From: Mycobacteroides sp. LB1
Lineage (GTDB): Bacteria; Actinomycetota; Actinomycetes; Mycobacteriales; Mycobacteriaceae
DNA: 64,000 nucleotides
Assembly: GCF_013449725.1 (NCBI RefSeq)
Contig: NZ_JACCFF010000001.1
Span: forward strand, 806,001 to 870,000
Direction: 5' to 3'
Made by a program: the position numbers and the translations under genes. The notes under the pieces were generated by a model. The model was not told the DNA's origin, ran no database searches, and saw nothing but the letters and a program-made list of their open reading frames with translations. Below, one piece after another: positions 36,284-45,395 of the stretch. Within the stretch, counting starts at the first letter, position 1. Each line of letters opens with the position of its first letter.

Positions 36284-36790
36284 GTGGGTTCCAAGGCCGC
36301 CAAAGCTGCCACTCCAGCCGTCGCCGCGGTGATCGCCGCTGGTGTCGACTATGCGCTGCTGCCGTATGAACACCGTCCCGGCGAGAACGCGTTCGGTGAC
36401 GAGGCGGTGCGCGCGCTTGCGGGCTCCGGTTTAGCTTCCGAGCAGGTCTTCAAAACGCTACTGATCTCACTGGATCGCGGGCCAGAGCTGGCGGTCGCGG
36501 TGATCCCGGTGCCTGCGACGCTGTCACTCAAGGCTGCCGCGGCCGCTCTCGGTCGGGGGAAGGCCACGATGGCCGATCCGGCAGCGGCCGAGCGCAGCTC
36601 GGGTTATGTGGTGGGCGGAATCTCGCCGCTCGGGCAACGCAAACCGTTGCCCACAGTCATCGATTCGTCGGCGCTGACATGGGATCGCATCCTGTGCAGC
36701 GCTGGGAAACGCGGTCTACAGTTGGCGCTGGCACCCGCAGACCTGCTCCGGCTCGCCAACGCTGTGACGGCATCCATCACAGCAGGGTGA
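36284..36790 (+). CDS. YbaK/EbsC aminoacyl-tRNA deacylase
   Basis: 168 residues, GTG start. The YbaK fold is shown by [40 protein letters not shown] and [20 protein letters not shown]. The GGISPLGQ loop and an invariant Lys (VFKTLL) are the family's functional signatures for hydrolysing Cys-tRNA(Pro). The gene is intact here; in M. tuberculosis H37Rv I recall this locus as split into Rv3224A/B. Its 3' end overlaps the SRAP gene by 14 bp tail to tail. Confidence 0.85.
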   Translation: MGSKAAKAATPAVAAVIAAGVDYALLPYEHRPGENAFGDEAVRALAGSGLASEQVFKTLLISLDRGPELAVAVIPVPATLSLKAAAAALGRGKATMADPAAAERSSGYVVGGISPLGQRKPLPTVIDSSALTWDRILCSAGKRGLQLALAPADLLRLANAVTASITAG

Positions 36791-37577
36791 TCTGCTCCCC
36801 CACCTGTTCCGTCGCGGTGCGATCAGCTGGGACAAGCAGCTCCGGACCATTGTTGGCGACGCTGTTAACCAGCGATGACACCTGCCGGATTCCGATGCCG
36901 GCTGCTTCGTCCGCGGCCTGCAGCAGATTCTGGTCCAGGTCCAGGTCCTGGTCCGGGTCCAGCCAGCGATCCCACAGCTGCGCACCGAGCATCAACGGCA
37001 TCCGGTTGTGGATCTCTTGCAGCGGGCCGACGGCATCCGTGGTCACGATCGTGCAGCTCAGCAGTGGCGCCGCGTCCTTGGCTGGCTTCCACACCGACCA
37101 CAGACCGGCCGCGAACAACTGCTTCCCGTCCCCTGCACTCATATAGAACGGTGTCTTGATGGTTTTGCGCGCCGCGAACTCGTCAGCACCCTTGCGCCAC
37201 TCGTACCAGCCGTCCAGCGGGACGAGGCATCGCTTGGACCGCGCTGAGGTGCGGAATGTCGCCGCTGTAGCGAGGCTTTCCACCCGGGCATTGATGAGCG
37301 GCGCGCCCTTGGCTTCCGGACGGCCGTCCTCGCGCGCCTTGGCCCATGTCGGCACCAACCCCCAGCGCATGGCGCGAATGCGACGCGAGGGGACGTCCCC
37401 GGGCTCGCGGTGCCTTGCGACAACCGTGAGCACCGGATCGGTGGGCGCAACGTTGTAGTTCGGAATCCTCGGAAGCTGCAGTGAAGATGTCTCACTCGCG
37501 GTGCTTGTTTCGTCCACCGCGTCGATCTCACCGGCGAGCAGGGCCGGGTCGATCGTCACCGCGTACCGTCCGCACAT
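36777..37577 (-). CDS. SRAP-domain (HMCES/YedK) abasic-site shielding protein (Rv3226c homologue)
   Basis: 266 residues from the ATG at 37577, giving the catalytic Cys 2 immediately after Met ([15 protein letters not shown]). [54 protein letters not shown] and IHNRMPLML complete the SRAP signature. After Met removal Cys 2 forms a covalent adduct with abasic sites in single-stranded DNA, protecting replication. An upstream in-frame start would bury Cys 2 and is rejected. Divergent from aroA, 68 bp apart. Confidence 0.92.
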   Translation of the reverse strand: MCGRYAVTIDPALLAGEIDAVDETSTASETSSLQLPRIPNYNVAPTDPVLTVVARHREPGDVPSRRIRAMRWGLVPTWAKAREDGRPEAKGAPLINARVESLATAATFRTSARSKRCLVPLDGWYEWRKGADEFAARKTIKTPFYMSAGDGKQLFAAGLWSVWKPAKDAAPLLSCTIVTTDAVGPLQEIHNRMPLMLGAQLWDRWLDPDQDLDLDQNLLQAADEAAGIGIRQVSSLVNSVANNGPELLVPADRTATEQVGEQITLL

Positions 37578-37645
37578 ATCGCCATGCTGCCACTCAGCAG
37601 GGGCCGGTGGGGTTACCGCAGGTACTCGTCCGGGACAATGGCGCT

Positions 37646-38977
37646 GTGACGAGCGGACACTGGCAGGCACCGACGATCGACGGTTCCGTCAACGCGACCA
37701 TCACCATGCCCGGCTCCAAATCGCAGACCAATCGGGCGCTGGTACTCGCCGCGCTCGCCGCACGCGAGGGCGGCACATCCACGGTGTCCGGTGCTCTGCG
37801 CAGCCGCGATACGGATCTGATGATCGGCGCGGTCCGCGCCCTCGGGTATGACGTCAGCGGCGAAGGCACCGATCTGACGGTCTCACCCGGGTCCGGCGAT
37901 GACGACGCGTCGACGGTTGACTGCGGTCTGGCCGGGACGGTACTTCGGTTCCTGCCATCGGTGGCAGCACTTCGCCATGCCCCCACGGTCTTTGACGGTG
38001 ACGAACAGGCACGCTCCCGACCCATCGCTCCCCTGCTGGACGCACTGCGTTCGATCGGAGTCGGCATCGACGGACAGCACCTGCCGTTCACGGTGGCCGG
38101 CACCGGGCGGGTGCAGGGCGGCAAGGTCGGCGTCGACGCTTCGGGATCGTCCCAATTCGTTTCCGGCCTCCTGCTTTCCGGCGCCGCGTTCACCGACGGG
38201 TTGACGGCGGTCAACACTGCCGACGTACTGCCCTCGGGTCCGCACGTGGTGATGACGGTGACGATGCTGCGCGAGGCAGGTGTCTCCGTGGATGACTCCG
38301 CTCCGGGCCGCTGGCATATCGAACCGCAACCAATTCCGGCCCATAACTGGCTAATTGAGCCCGATCTGTCGAACGCGCTGGCCTTCATTGCACCGGCGTT
38401 GGCGACCGGCGGCAGCGTCCGGATCACCGGCTGGCCGCGACAATCCACCCAGCCCGCACGCCAGATCGAAGGTGTCGTCCGCCAGTTCGCTCACCGTGTC
38501 TCGCTGACGGATTCACATCTGGAGGTCATCGGGCGGACCGGTTACGACGGTGTCGATCTGGACCTCGCCGAGGTGGGTGAGCTGACGCCCACGGTGGCGG
38601 CGCTGGCCGCTCTGGCCAAGCCCGGGAGCATCTCCACGCTGCGTGGGATCGCACATCTGCGCGGGCACGAGACCGACCGGCTCAAGGCGCTCGCCCACGA
38701 AATCAATGCTCTCGGTGGGCAATGCGAGGAGACCGAGGACGGGCTGCGGATTGTCGCCACCGATCTGCACGGTGGGGTGTGGGGCTCCTACGCGGATCAC
38801 CGCATGGCGACCGCCGGTGCACTCGTCGGCCTCAAGGTGCCGGGAATCTCCGTCGACGATATCGCCACGACCGGCAAGACACTGCCCGACTTCCCCGGAA
38901 TGTGGGCCGACATGCTCGCCCAGGCTGAAGCTCTTCGCGCAAGCGGCACACCGGGACCGGGCGGTCACGCCTCTTGA
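37646..38977 (+). CDS. aroA: 3-phosphoshikimate 1-carboxyvinyltransferase AroA
   Basis: 443 residues from a GTG at 37646. [20 protein letters not shown] is the shikimate-3-phosphate site, [17 protein letters not shown] and [13 protein letters not shown] follow, and [19 protein letters not shown] is the PEP site. The enzyme makes EPSP in the shikimate pathway. The last codons ([10 protein letters not shown]) are formed by a copy of the dispersed repeat, so the C-terminus may be longer than usual. The stop overlaps the rsgA start (TTGA). It is the homologue of Rv3227. Confidence 0.93.
   Translation: MTSGHWQAPTIDGSVNATITMPGSKSQTNRALVLAALAAREGGTSTVSGALRSRDTDLMIGAVRALGYDVSGEGTDLTVSPGSGDDDASTVDCGLAGTVLRFLPSVAALRHAPTVFDGDEQARSRPIAPLLDALRSIGVGIDGQHLPFTVAGTGRVQGGKVGVDASGSSQFVSGLLLSGAAFTDGLTAVNTADVLPSGPHVVMTVTMLREAGVSVDDSAPGRWHIEPQPIPAHNWLIEPDLSNALAFIAPALATGGSVRITGWPRQSTQPARQIEGVVRQFAHRVSLTDSHLEVIGRTGYDGVDLDLAEVGELTPTVAALAALAKPGSISTLRGIAHLRGHETDRLKALAHEINALGGQCEETEDGLRIVATDLHGGVWGSYADHRMATAGALVGLKVPGISVDDIATTGKTLPDFPGMWADMLAQAEALRASGTPGPGGHAS
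38930..38950 (+). repeat. Dispersed 20-nt element, copy 4 (end of aroA, before rsgA)
   Basis: Plus strand CTCTTCGCGCAAGCGGCACA; the final CTCATC of the core is changed. It lies inside the last codons of aroA and about 23 bp before the rsgA start, read in the same frame as in cbiX (LRASG). Confidence 0.75.
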
Positions 38978-39954
38978 GTCCCCGCGAGTACGACGAGTCC
39001 GACGCCCGCATTCGGCCGGGCAAACGCTCGCGGCCTCGCACCAAGAACCGCCCCGACCATGCCGACGCCGTACCTGCGATGGTGGTCACCGTCGATCGCG
39101 GCCGGTGGGGTTGTGTACTGCACGGCGACCCCGATCAACGGGTCACCGCCATGCGGGCGCGGGAGCTCGGTCGCACCCCGATCGTGGTGGGCGACACCGT
39201 AAGCCTGGTGGGCGATCTGTCCGGACGCACCGACGCACTGGCCCGGATTGTCCGGTTGGAAGAGCGGCGAACGGTGTTGCGCCGCACCGCTGATGATACC
39301 GATCCCTTCGAGCGGATCTTCGTGGCCAATGCCGACCAACTACTCATCGTGGTGGCGGTCGCCGATCCTCCGCCGCGCACCGGGCTGGTGGAGCGGACCC
39401 TCATCGCCGCCTACGCCGGAGGACTCACCCCGATCCTGGCGCTCACCAAAACCGATCTCGCCGACCCGGATTCGTTCGCCGCACAATTCGAAGATCTCAA
39501 TCTGCAGGTCATCAAGACGGGACGTGATGCACCCGTCGAACCGGTCATGGAAATATTGACGGGTCGTCTCACCGCACTGCTCGGACATTCCGGGGTCGGT
39601 AAGTCCACATTGGTGAACCGCCTTGTCCCCGAGGCCCATCGGCCGACCGGCGAGGTGACGGGCGTCGGCAAGGGGCGTCACACGTCGACCCAATCGGTGG
39701 CACTGCCGCTGCATCCATCGGGCTGGGTCATCGACACCCCGGGTATCAGGTCGTTCGGTTTGGCCCATATTCAGCCGTCCGATGTGGTGGCCGCGTTCAG
39801 CGACCTCGCCGGGGCCATCGGCGACTGCCCGCGCGGCTGCCAGCACCTTGGCCCACCGGCAGATCCCGAATGCATGCTCGACGAGTTGACGGGGGCGTCA
39901 GCGAAACGGGTAATAGCAGTTCGCCAGTTGCTTTCTGTGTTAACAACGTCCTAA
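38974..39954 (+). CDS. rsgA: Ribosome small subunit-dependent GTPase RsgA
   Basis: 326 residues, TTG start overlapping aroA by 4 bp. A circularly permuted GTPase: G4 LTKTDLAD comes before G1 [16 protein letters not shown] and G3 [12 protein letters not shown]. The N-terminal OB-fold part has [15 protein letters not shown]-terminal zinc knuckle shows [16 protein letters not shown]. RsgA checks late 30S assembly. The homologue is Rv3228. The next start downstream would remove conserved sequence, so TTG is kept. Confidence 0.92.
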   Translation: MSPREYDESDARIRPGKRSRPRTKNRPDHADAVPAMVVTVDRGRWGCVLHGDPDQRVTAMRARELGRTPIVVGDTVSLVGDLSGRTDALARIVRLEERRTVLRRTADDTDPFERIFVANADQLLIVVAVADPPPRTGLVERTLIAAYAGGLTPILALTKTDLADPDSFAAQFEDLNLQVIKTGRDAPVEPVMEILTGRLTALLGHSGVGKSTLVNRLVPEAHRPTGEVTGVGKGRHTSTQSVALPLHPSGWVIDTPGIRSFGLAHIQPSDVVAAFSDLAGAIGDCPRGCQHLGPPADPECMLDELTGASAKRVIAVRQLLSVLTTS

Positions 39955-39984
39955 CTCTTGGTTGCGAGGCCCGTCTCGGATCGC

Positions 39985-40010
39985 GGGAACAGCACACGCC
40001 GATTAGCGTT
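39985..40010 (+). promoter_or_regulatory. ECF-sigma (SigH/SigE-type) promoter for the small ORF at 40061
   Basis: GGGAAC at 39985-39990, a 16-bp spacer and CGTT at 40007-40010, an exact fit to the SigH/SigE consensus GGAAC-N16-CGTT. Transcription would begin near 40017, about 45 nt before the small ORF. Confidence 0.55.
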
Positions 40011-40060
40011 GCCATCAGTGGCTGCGACGGAGACAGCCAATGAGGGTCAGGGGCTGACAG

Positions 40061-40162
40061 ATGACGAGTTACTTCCGCAGAATCGCCAGCGTGGCAGCCA
40101 TTTCCGCATGTGGTGTCGCCGCCTGGGCAACCATGTGGCTATCCGTCTCCGGCCTGGGATAG
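40061..40162 (+). CDS. Predicted 33-residue hydrophobic peptide (small ORF)
   Basis: 34 codons, ATG with AGGGGC 9 bp ahead. The peptide begins MTSYFRRIASVAAISACGVA and continues AWATMWLSVSGLG, one membrane helix with a basic N-terminus. It lies between rsgA and the bidirectional terminator at 40176, behind an ECF-type promoter. A start, ribosome site, promoter and terminator all in place support a real gene. No family is recognised. Expression is not shown by sequence alone. Confidence 0.5.
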   Translation: MTSYFRRIASVAAISACGVAAWATMWLSVSGLG

Positions 40163-40175
40163 CCGCACCGCGACC

Positions 40176-40222
40176 AACGTAAAAGCCCCCGACGCACTTA
40201 AGCGTTCGGGGGCTTTTACGTT
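40176..40222. terminator. Bidirectional terminator between the small ORF/rsgA and desA3
   Basis: A perfect 17-bp stem (AACGTAAAAGCCCCCGA and its complement) with a 13-nt loop. The right arm carries TTTT on the plus strand and the left arm AAAA, so it can stop transcripts from either side. It lies 6 bp from the desA3 stop. Confidence 0.82.
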
Positions 40223-40228
40223 CTCTCA

Positions 40229-41458
40229 TCACACCTTGACGGTGGGCCGAGTCTTTCTGCGTTCGCGCACCGCGGCGAAGGCAGACTTCAGCCCGCGTCG
40301 CTCGCGTGGCTCCAAATCGTCAAACATCTTGACGCTGCGGGTTTCCGGAGCGTTGTCGGCGGTGTATTTCAGGTACTTATCCGGCAATGACAGCTTGGCG
40401 ATGGTCCGCCAGGCCTTGGCGTATTGCACCAGGAACGGGCCGGAGGTGTACGGCAGGTCGTACTTGTCGCATAGTTCACGCACTCGCACCGCCACCGTCG
40501 ACAACCGGTTACTCGGCAGATCCGGGAACAGATGGTGCTCGATCTGATAGCACAGGTTGCCGCTCATGAACGCCATTCCTGGGCCGGCGTCAAAGTTGGC
40601 ACTGCCCAACATCTGTCGCAGATACCACTGACCCTGCGTCTCGTTCTCCAGGTCCTGCTTGGTGAACTTCTCGGCACCATCCGGGAAGTGTCCGCAAAAG
40701 ATGACGGCGTTGGACCAGATGTTCCGGATCACGTTGGCCAGCGCGTTGGCGGTGGCGGTCTTACGGAAACTGCCCGTCGGCGAGAGCGCACTGGCCGCGG
40801 GGTACAAGACGTAATCCTTGGCCACCTGCTTGCCTATCTTGGCCAGCACCTCTTCACGCTTGGCCGCGAACTCTCCCTTGTCGGCACGTCCCTGCGCCAC
40901 CTTGCCCAGCTCCAAATGCTGTGCACCAACACCCCATTCGAACAGGAGCATCAGTAGCGTGTTGTACGCGAGGTTGCCCAGGTTGAATGGCGACCACTTC
41001 TTGTCGCGGGTGATGCGGAGCAGCCCGTAGCCCACATCGTCGTCCATGCCAAGCACATTCGTGTACTTGTGGTGGATGTAGTTATGGGTCTGCTTCCAGT
41101 GCGAGGACGGGTCCACCATGTCCCATTCCCAGTTGGAGGAATGGATTTCGGGATCGTTCATCCAGTCCCACTGGCCGTGCATGACGTTGTGACCGATCTC
41201 CATGTTCTCGACGATCTTGGCCACGCCGAGAGTCACTGCTCCTGCCCACCATGCGGACCGCTTCTTGCTCGCCGCCAGCAGCACTCGCCCGCTCAACTCA
41301 AGGGTTCGCTGCGCCGCGATGGTGCGACGGATATAGCGGCGGTCGACAGCTCCGAGCGATTCCTCGACATCACGACGGATCGCATCCAGTTCGTGGCCGA
41401 GAGCCTCGACATCGGCCTCCGTGAGGTGCGCGAATTCCTGGATATCCGAGATCGCCAT
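40229..41458 (-). CDS. desA3: Stearoyl-CoA Delta9-desaturase DesA3
   Basis: 409 residues, membrane-bound. The three histidine boxes of acyl desaturases are HNVMH (90-94), HNYIHH (125-130) and QIEHH (305-309). Hydrophobic stretches between them are membrane segments. The enzyme makes oleoyl-CoA from stearoyl-CoA using electrons from the flavoprotein encoded just upstream. It is the homologue of Rv3229c. A palindromic operator lies 38 bp before the ATG, shared in sequence with the reductase gene. RNA control by chain length or fatty acids is plausible. Confidence 0.94.
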   Translation of the reverse strand: MAISDIQEFAHLTEADVEALGHELDAIRRDVEESLGAVDRRYIRRTIAAQRTLELSGRVLLAASKKRSAWWAGAVTLGVAKIVENMEIGHNVMHGQWDWMNDPEIHSSNWEWDMVDPSSHWKQTHNYIHHKYTNVLGMDDDVGYGLLRITRDKKWSPFNLGNLAYNTLLMLLFEWGVGAQHLELGKVAQGRADKGEFAAKREEVLAKIGKQVAKDYVLYPAASALSPTGSFRKTATANALANVIRNIWSNAVIFCGHFPDGAEKFTKQDLENETQGQWYLRQMLGSANFDAGPGMAFMSGNLCYQIEHHLFPDLPSNRLSTVAVRVRELCDKYDLPYTSGPFLVQYAKAWRTIAKLSLPDKYLKYTADNAPETRSVKMFDDLEPRERRGLKSAFAAVRERRKTRPTVKV

Positions 41459-41496
41459 CCTTGAGCTCCCTTCGCCCGTTCAGCCCTTACGATACC

Positions 41497-41520
41497 GTAA
41501 CCTACGGTTCCGTAGGTTAC
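41497..41520 (-). promoter_or_regulatory. Palindromic operator upstream of desA3
   Basis: An 11-bp perfect inverted repeat GTAACCTACGG / CCGTAGGTTAC around TT. The same arms recur at 42716-42739 before the partner gene. The size and symmetry fit a TetR-family repressor site. Confidence 0.72.
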
Positions 41521-41533
41521 TAGTCCGTAAACC

Positions 41534-42673
41534 TCAAACGTCGAGCACGCAATCGCCCGAAGCTGCGGAAATGCAGGTTTGAATACGTGTTCCGGGCTCA
41601 TGCTCGGTGCCGTTGCGCAGGTCACGGACGTGCCCTTCCAGCAGCGGCACCACGCAGGTCTGGCAGATTCCCATCCGGCAGCCGAAGGGCATCTGCACCC
41701 CGGCCTCCTCACCCGCCTCCATCAACGACGTGGCCGCATCGGCGTCACGCTGCTTACCGCTGCGCGCGAAGGTCACCCGACCACCCTGGCCATGCGGTGC
41801 GGCGCGCGAGACCGCGAACCTCTCGAGGTGCAGCAGCTCGGCCACACCGGCATCGGTCCACACCCGCTGCGCATCATCGAGCATGCCTTCCGGTCCGCAA
41901 GCCCACGTCTGGCGTTGCGCCCAGTCGGGGACCTCGGAGGATAGCGATGAAAGATCCAGGCGTCCTTGGGTTTTCGTCGTCCGCAAGCGGTACTGATACG
42001 ACGGATGCGCGTCCGACAATGCGGCGAGCTCACCTGCGAACATCACATCACCCTCGGTCGGCGCCGAATGCAGGTGCATCACATTGGGCAGCGGTAAATC
42101 CGCCGCGGCCGAGCGCCGCACCAATGTCCGCAGCATCGACATCACCGGGGTGACGCCACTGCCCGCAGTGAGAAACAAGATCGCGGGTGGCGCGGGGTCG
42201 TCCAGCACGAAGTTCCCCTGAGGGGCGGCCAGCCGGACGATCGTGCCCGGCTCCAGGCCGTTGACCAGGTGCGTGGAGAGGAATCCCTCAGGCATCGCCT
42301 TGACGGTGATGGTGATGGTGCGCCCCGAACCGCCGGCGTGCACGGGTGCCGATGTCAGTGAGTACGACCGCCAACGCCAACGGCCGTCGATAAGCACGCC
42401 GATGCCGACGTATTGACCGGGGCGATAGTCGAAGTGGAAGCCCCAGCCCGGCTTGATCTCCAGGGTCGCGGAGTCGCTCGTTTCCTTGTGCACGCTGACC
42501 ACGCGCCCGCGCAATTCGCGAGCAGACCATAGCGGGTTGGCCAGGCTCAAGTAGTCATCCGGCAGCAGTGGCGTGGTGATGCGAGAAGCCAAGCCACGCA
42601 AGACGTTTACCGCAGCATGGCGTGACTTGGGCCCACCCGGAGCCGATGCGTCGAGCCAGGAAGCCAGTTTCAC
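41534..42673 (-). CDS. DesA3 electron-transfer reductase (FAD, NAD(P)H, [2Fe-2S]); Rv3230c homologue
   Basis: 379 residues from a GTG at 42673, chosen because earlier starts would place the operator inside the gene; GGAAGG precedes it. The FAD site is RSYSLTSAP, the NAD(P)H site is [12 protein letters not shown] and CGPEGML. The C-terminal ferredoxin domain has CRMGICQTC and a further Cys in IQTCIS, the plant-type [2Fe-2S] pattern. It passes electrons to DesA3. Both genes run in the same direction, 75 bp apart, and share the palindrome. Confidence 0.92.
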   Translation of the reverse strand: MKLASWLDASAPGGPKSRHAAVNVLRGLASRITTPLLPDDYLSLANPLWSARELRGRVVSVHKETSDSATLEIKPGWGFHFDYRPGQYVGIGVLIDGRWRWRSYSLTSAPVHAGGSGRTITITVKAMPEGFLSTHLVNGLEPGTIVRLAAPQGNFVLDDPAPPAILFLTAGSGVTPVMSMLRTLVRRSAAADLPLPNVMHLHSAPTEGDVMFAGELAALSDAHPSYQYRLRTTKTQGRLDLSSLSSEVPDWAQRQTWACGPEGMLDDAQRVWTDAGVAELLHLERFAVSRAAPHGQGGRVTFARSGKQRDADAATSLMEAGEEAGVQMPFGCRMGICQTCVVPLLEGHVRDLRNGTEHEPGTRIQTCISAASGDCVLDV

Positions 42674-42715
42674 AGCCGATGACCTTCCATTGACGAAGGA
42701 GATGCCCAGCGAGGC

Positions 42716-42739
42716 GTAACCTACGCTACCGTAGGTTAC
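42716..42739 (-). promoter_or_regulatory. Palindromic operator upstream of the DesA3 reductase gene
   Basis: GTAACCTACG / CGTAGGTTAC arms around CTAC, 43 bp before the GTG. Both 10-bp arms are identical to those of the desA3 operator. Confidence 0.72.
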
Positions 42740-42775
42740 TGGTCGGGAACAGGCCAATCGGCCAGGTCATGCCGC

Positions 42776-43276
42776 CTACAGCAGGTCGAGTAGGAACGGC
42801 AGTTCTTGGGTCGCGTACCAAGCCAAATCGTGGTCCTGGGCATCCCCGACCACCAGCTCGGCATCCTCATCGCCCAGATCCGCGGCATCGATCACCTCGG
42901 CCGCCCGCACCACATCCGGCTCGGCCTGTGACAGGTCGATATGCGCAGCCACCACCGCAGACATCGGCACCGCACCCGCCAGCCGGACCACGGCATCGTC
43001 CAGATCGGGACGCAGCTTCGCTTCCTCGGCATCCGCGACCAGCACCGCCCGGCGAGCCGGCAGCCCGTCGCCACCGTCCTCGTTGGCCAGTAGCCGCAGC
43101 GAGGCAAGCGCCGCCTCGCGCATCGCCACCTCGGACAGCTCGTCCTCGTCGCCCGCGGAGTAGGCCTCACGCAGCGCCGGTGTCACCGCGAAGGCGGTGC
43201 CGTTCACCGGCCACAGCTCGCCGTCAGTCACCAGTCCGCGCAGCATCGACAGCGTCACCGGGATATACACCTGCAT
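42776..43276 (-). CDS. Conserved actinobacterial protein of unknown function (Rv3231c homologue)
   Basis: 166 residues. It opens MQVYIPVTLSMLRGLVTDGE, has a helical middle (AMREAALASLRLLANEDGG), and ends with DHDLAWYATQELPFLLDLL. No catalytic motif or membrane segment is seen. The ATG overlaps the stop of the acyltransferase gene by one base (TAATG), so the two are read in tandem. Confidence 0.75.
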   Translation of the reverse strand: MQVYIPVTLSMLRGLVTDGELWPVNGTAFAVTPALREAYSAGDEDELSEVAMREAALASLRLLANEDGGDGLPARRAVLVADAEEAKLRPDLDDAVVRLAGAVPMSAVVAAHIDLSQAEPDVVRAAEVIDAADLGDEDAELVVGDAQDHDLAWYATQELPFLLDLL

Positions 43277-44685
43277 TACTGTGCCGCCTCCAACAATTCG
43301 TCGAGCGCCTCGGTGATGAGCACCGGAATCATGTCGGCATCGGGCATCGCGTCCCGGTCTGCATTTATCCCGTGGTACACAACGCCGTTGTAGGAGGTGA
43401 GTCCGATCGACAACACCTGATTACGCAGCAGCGGTGGCACCGGATAAATCTCTGCCAGGCGCGCACCACCCAAGTACATCGGTACTTGCGGCCCAGGCAC
43501 ATTCGTGACCAGCAGGTTGAACAGCCGGTTCGGCAGTGTCGCCGCGACTCGGGCCGCCAACGCATGCAGAGTGGGCGGCACGAACCCCGACAGCGCCGCC
43601 ATCTTTGGAACATCTACCAAACTGAATGCCGCAGAATGCGATTCGGTGGCATGCGCGATCTGCGATAGGCGCACCACAGCGTTGCCCTCACCGACCGGTA
43701 GGTCAACGAGGAACGGTGACACCTCGGTGGTCGCGGCCCCCTCCGCGACGACATCCAGATCGCCGTCCCGGAATACCGACATCGGCACCATCGCCCTGAT
43801 CATCGAGGCGGGAGTAACGGGTTCCCCTCTGCTCAACAACCAATTGCGCAGTGCCCCAGCGACTACCGCCAGCACCACATCGTTGACATCACAATCGTAT
43901 TTGGCACGCACCCGCCGGTAGTCGGCTAATTTTGTGGTCACCACGGTGAACCGCCGACTGCGCGATACGGGCTGGTTCAGCGGCCCACGCGGGGCGGTAC
44001 CGCGAGCCGCGGTGCGCACCACCTTCACCATGCGCTCGCCCAACTCACCGATCTCCCCTGTCAGCGACGCGACGTCGGCGACCGTGCTGCGTACCGCCTC
44101 AAGTCGCGCACCGGGGCGCGCCAGCCATTCGGATACCGCACCGGCGATGAGCTCATTGGAACTCGGTTCATGCGCAGGAACCCAGATGTCTTCCTCGAAC
44201 TCTGGCGTACGGGCAGTCCGGTCGAACATGACCTGCCCGAGTTCAGTTGCGGACTGGCCGTCCACCAACGCTTGATGCGTCTTCGTGTAGATAGCCAACC
44301 GGTTCTTGGACAATCCCTCCACCAGGTACATCTCCCACAGCGGCCGCGAGCGGTCCAACGGGCGAGATGTCAACCGGGCCACCAGATCTTGCAGCTGCCC
44401 GTCACTACCCGGGGACGGCAACGCCGACCGACGAATGTGGTAGGTGATATCGAAGTCGACATCGTCGAGCCAGACTGGTCGGGCCAGCCCAAACCCGATC
44501 TCCTTGACCTTCTGTCGGTATCGCGGAACTTGCGGAAGTCGACTCTCCACCAACGCGAGAAGCTCCTCATAGGTGAAGCCTCCGCGGGGCTTGCGAATGA
44601 TCGCCAGCGAGCCGACGTGCATAGGGGTGGAGCTGTCCTCGCTCGAGTAGAACGACGCGTCAACGGCGGACAACCTGCTGACCAC
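43276..44685 (-). CDS. Wax ester synthase/diacylglycerol O-acyltransferase-like protein (Tgs3-type)
   Basis: 469 residues, GTG start. LSAVDASFYSSEDSSTPMHV and PRYRQKVKEIGFGLARPVWL are WS/DGAT openings. The active-site motif HHxxxDG appears as HQALVDG, so the second His, normally the catalytic base, is Gln. Further motifs NDVVLAVVAGALRNWL, MVPMSVFRD and VTNVPGPQVPMYLGGARL are intact. The role would be triacylglycerol or wax ester formation from acyl-CoA. The M. tuberculosis counterpart (Rv3233c/Rv3234c) is annotated as two genes; here it is one frame. Confidence 0.85.
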   Translation of the reverse strand: MVSRLSAVDASFYSSEDSSTPMHVGSLAIIRKPRGGFTYEELLALVESRLPQVPRYRQKVKEIGFGLARPVWLDDVDFDITYHIRRSALPSPGSDGQLQDLVARLTSRPLDRSRPLWEMYLVEGLSKNRLAIYTKTHQALVDGQSATELGQVMFDRTARTPEFEEDIWVPAHEPSSNELIAGAVSEWLARPGARLEAVRSTVADVASLTGEIGELGERMVKVVRTAARGTAPRGPLNQPVSRSRRFTVVTTKLADYRRVRAKYDCDVNDVVLAVVAGALRNWLLSRGEPVTPASMIRAMVPMSVFRDGDLDVVAEGAATTEVSPFLVDLPVGEGNAVVRLSQIAHATESHSAAFSLVDVPKMAALSGFVPPTLHALAARVAATLPNRLFNLLVTNVPGPQVPMYLGGARLAEIYPVPPLLRNQVLSIGLTSYNGVVYHGINADRDAMPDADMIPVLITEALDELLEAAQ

Positions 44686-44848
44686 TACCCGCGCCGCCTT
44701 CCCCTAGAAATTTCGCCACTTGTACCCAGCGGCGCAGCTGGGCCAACCCTACCCTGGCGCTCTCGACATCGGCTGTGCGATTATGTTCGGCAACGATCTG
44801 CCTCTCTCCAGCAGAGCAAATGTGGGGGCTCATTCACTGGGGAGGGAA

Positions 44849-45319
44849 ATGTCTCATCGCTATGTCACCCGGGTTGTCGATTACGAACCGGCGCCGGTGC
44901 TGGCCAGCTTGCCTGCGGCCTGTCATTCGCTGCGGCCCGGAACGTTGCATCAATCGCGGACTCGGCCAGCGGGTATCGAGCGGCAAGCACATCTGCGCGA
45001 ACAATCTCCGCCGCCGCAGGTGGTCGCGTTCGCGGACGCCGCACTACGCCGCGTTCTCGAAGTCATGGATCGGCGACGGCCCATGGTCCAACTGCGACCG
45101 CTGCTGGCCGACGGACCGCTCAGCGCGGTGATGGCACGTGCGGCTCGCACCCCCGCCACCACCGCCGCGCGGCTCAGCAAGATTCGAGTGCGCTGCTGCG
45201 GGGACGACGTGGCGGAGATCTTCGGGACGTTCCAGCGCAACGGACGCACCAAGGCATTCGCCGGACGGATCGAATCCGTCAAGGGCAGTTGGCTGGTCGT
45301 CGCCCTGCAACTCGGCTGA
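44849..45319 (+). CDS. Rv3235-family protein
   Basis: 156 residues from the ATG at 44849, with GGGGAGGGAA ahead. Opening MSHRYVTRVVDYEPAP, then QVVAFADAALRRVLEVMDRR and PMVQLRPLLADGPLSAVMAR, and VRCCGDDVAEIFGTFQRNGR followed by GSWLVVALQLG at the end. This is the pattern of the actinobacterial Rv3235 family, and the gene precedes secA1 as in M. tuberculosis apart from the insertion. The role is unknown. It is divergent from the acyltransferase gene. Confidence 0.78.
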   Translation: MSHRYVTRVVDYEPAPVLASLPAACHSLRPGTLHQSRTRPAGIERQAHLREQSPPPQVVAFADAALRRVLEVMDRRRPMVQLRPLLADGPLSAVMARAARTPATTAARLSKIRVRCCGDDVAEIFGTFQRNGRTKAFAGRIESVKGSWLVVALQLG

Positions 45320-45395
45320 CCTGGCCGCCGGTCATCCGACGCCTGCCTCCGGATGCCTTTGGCGCGCAAATGTCTTCATGAAGTGCGGAGCCCTG

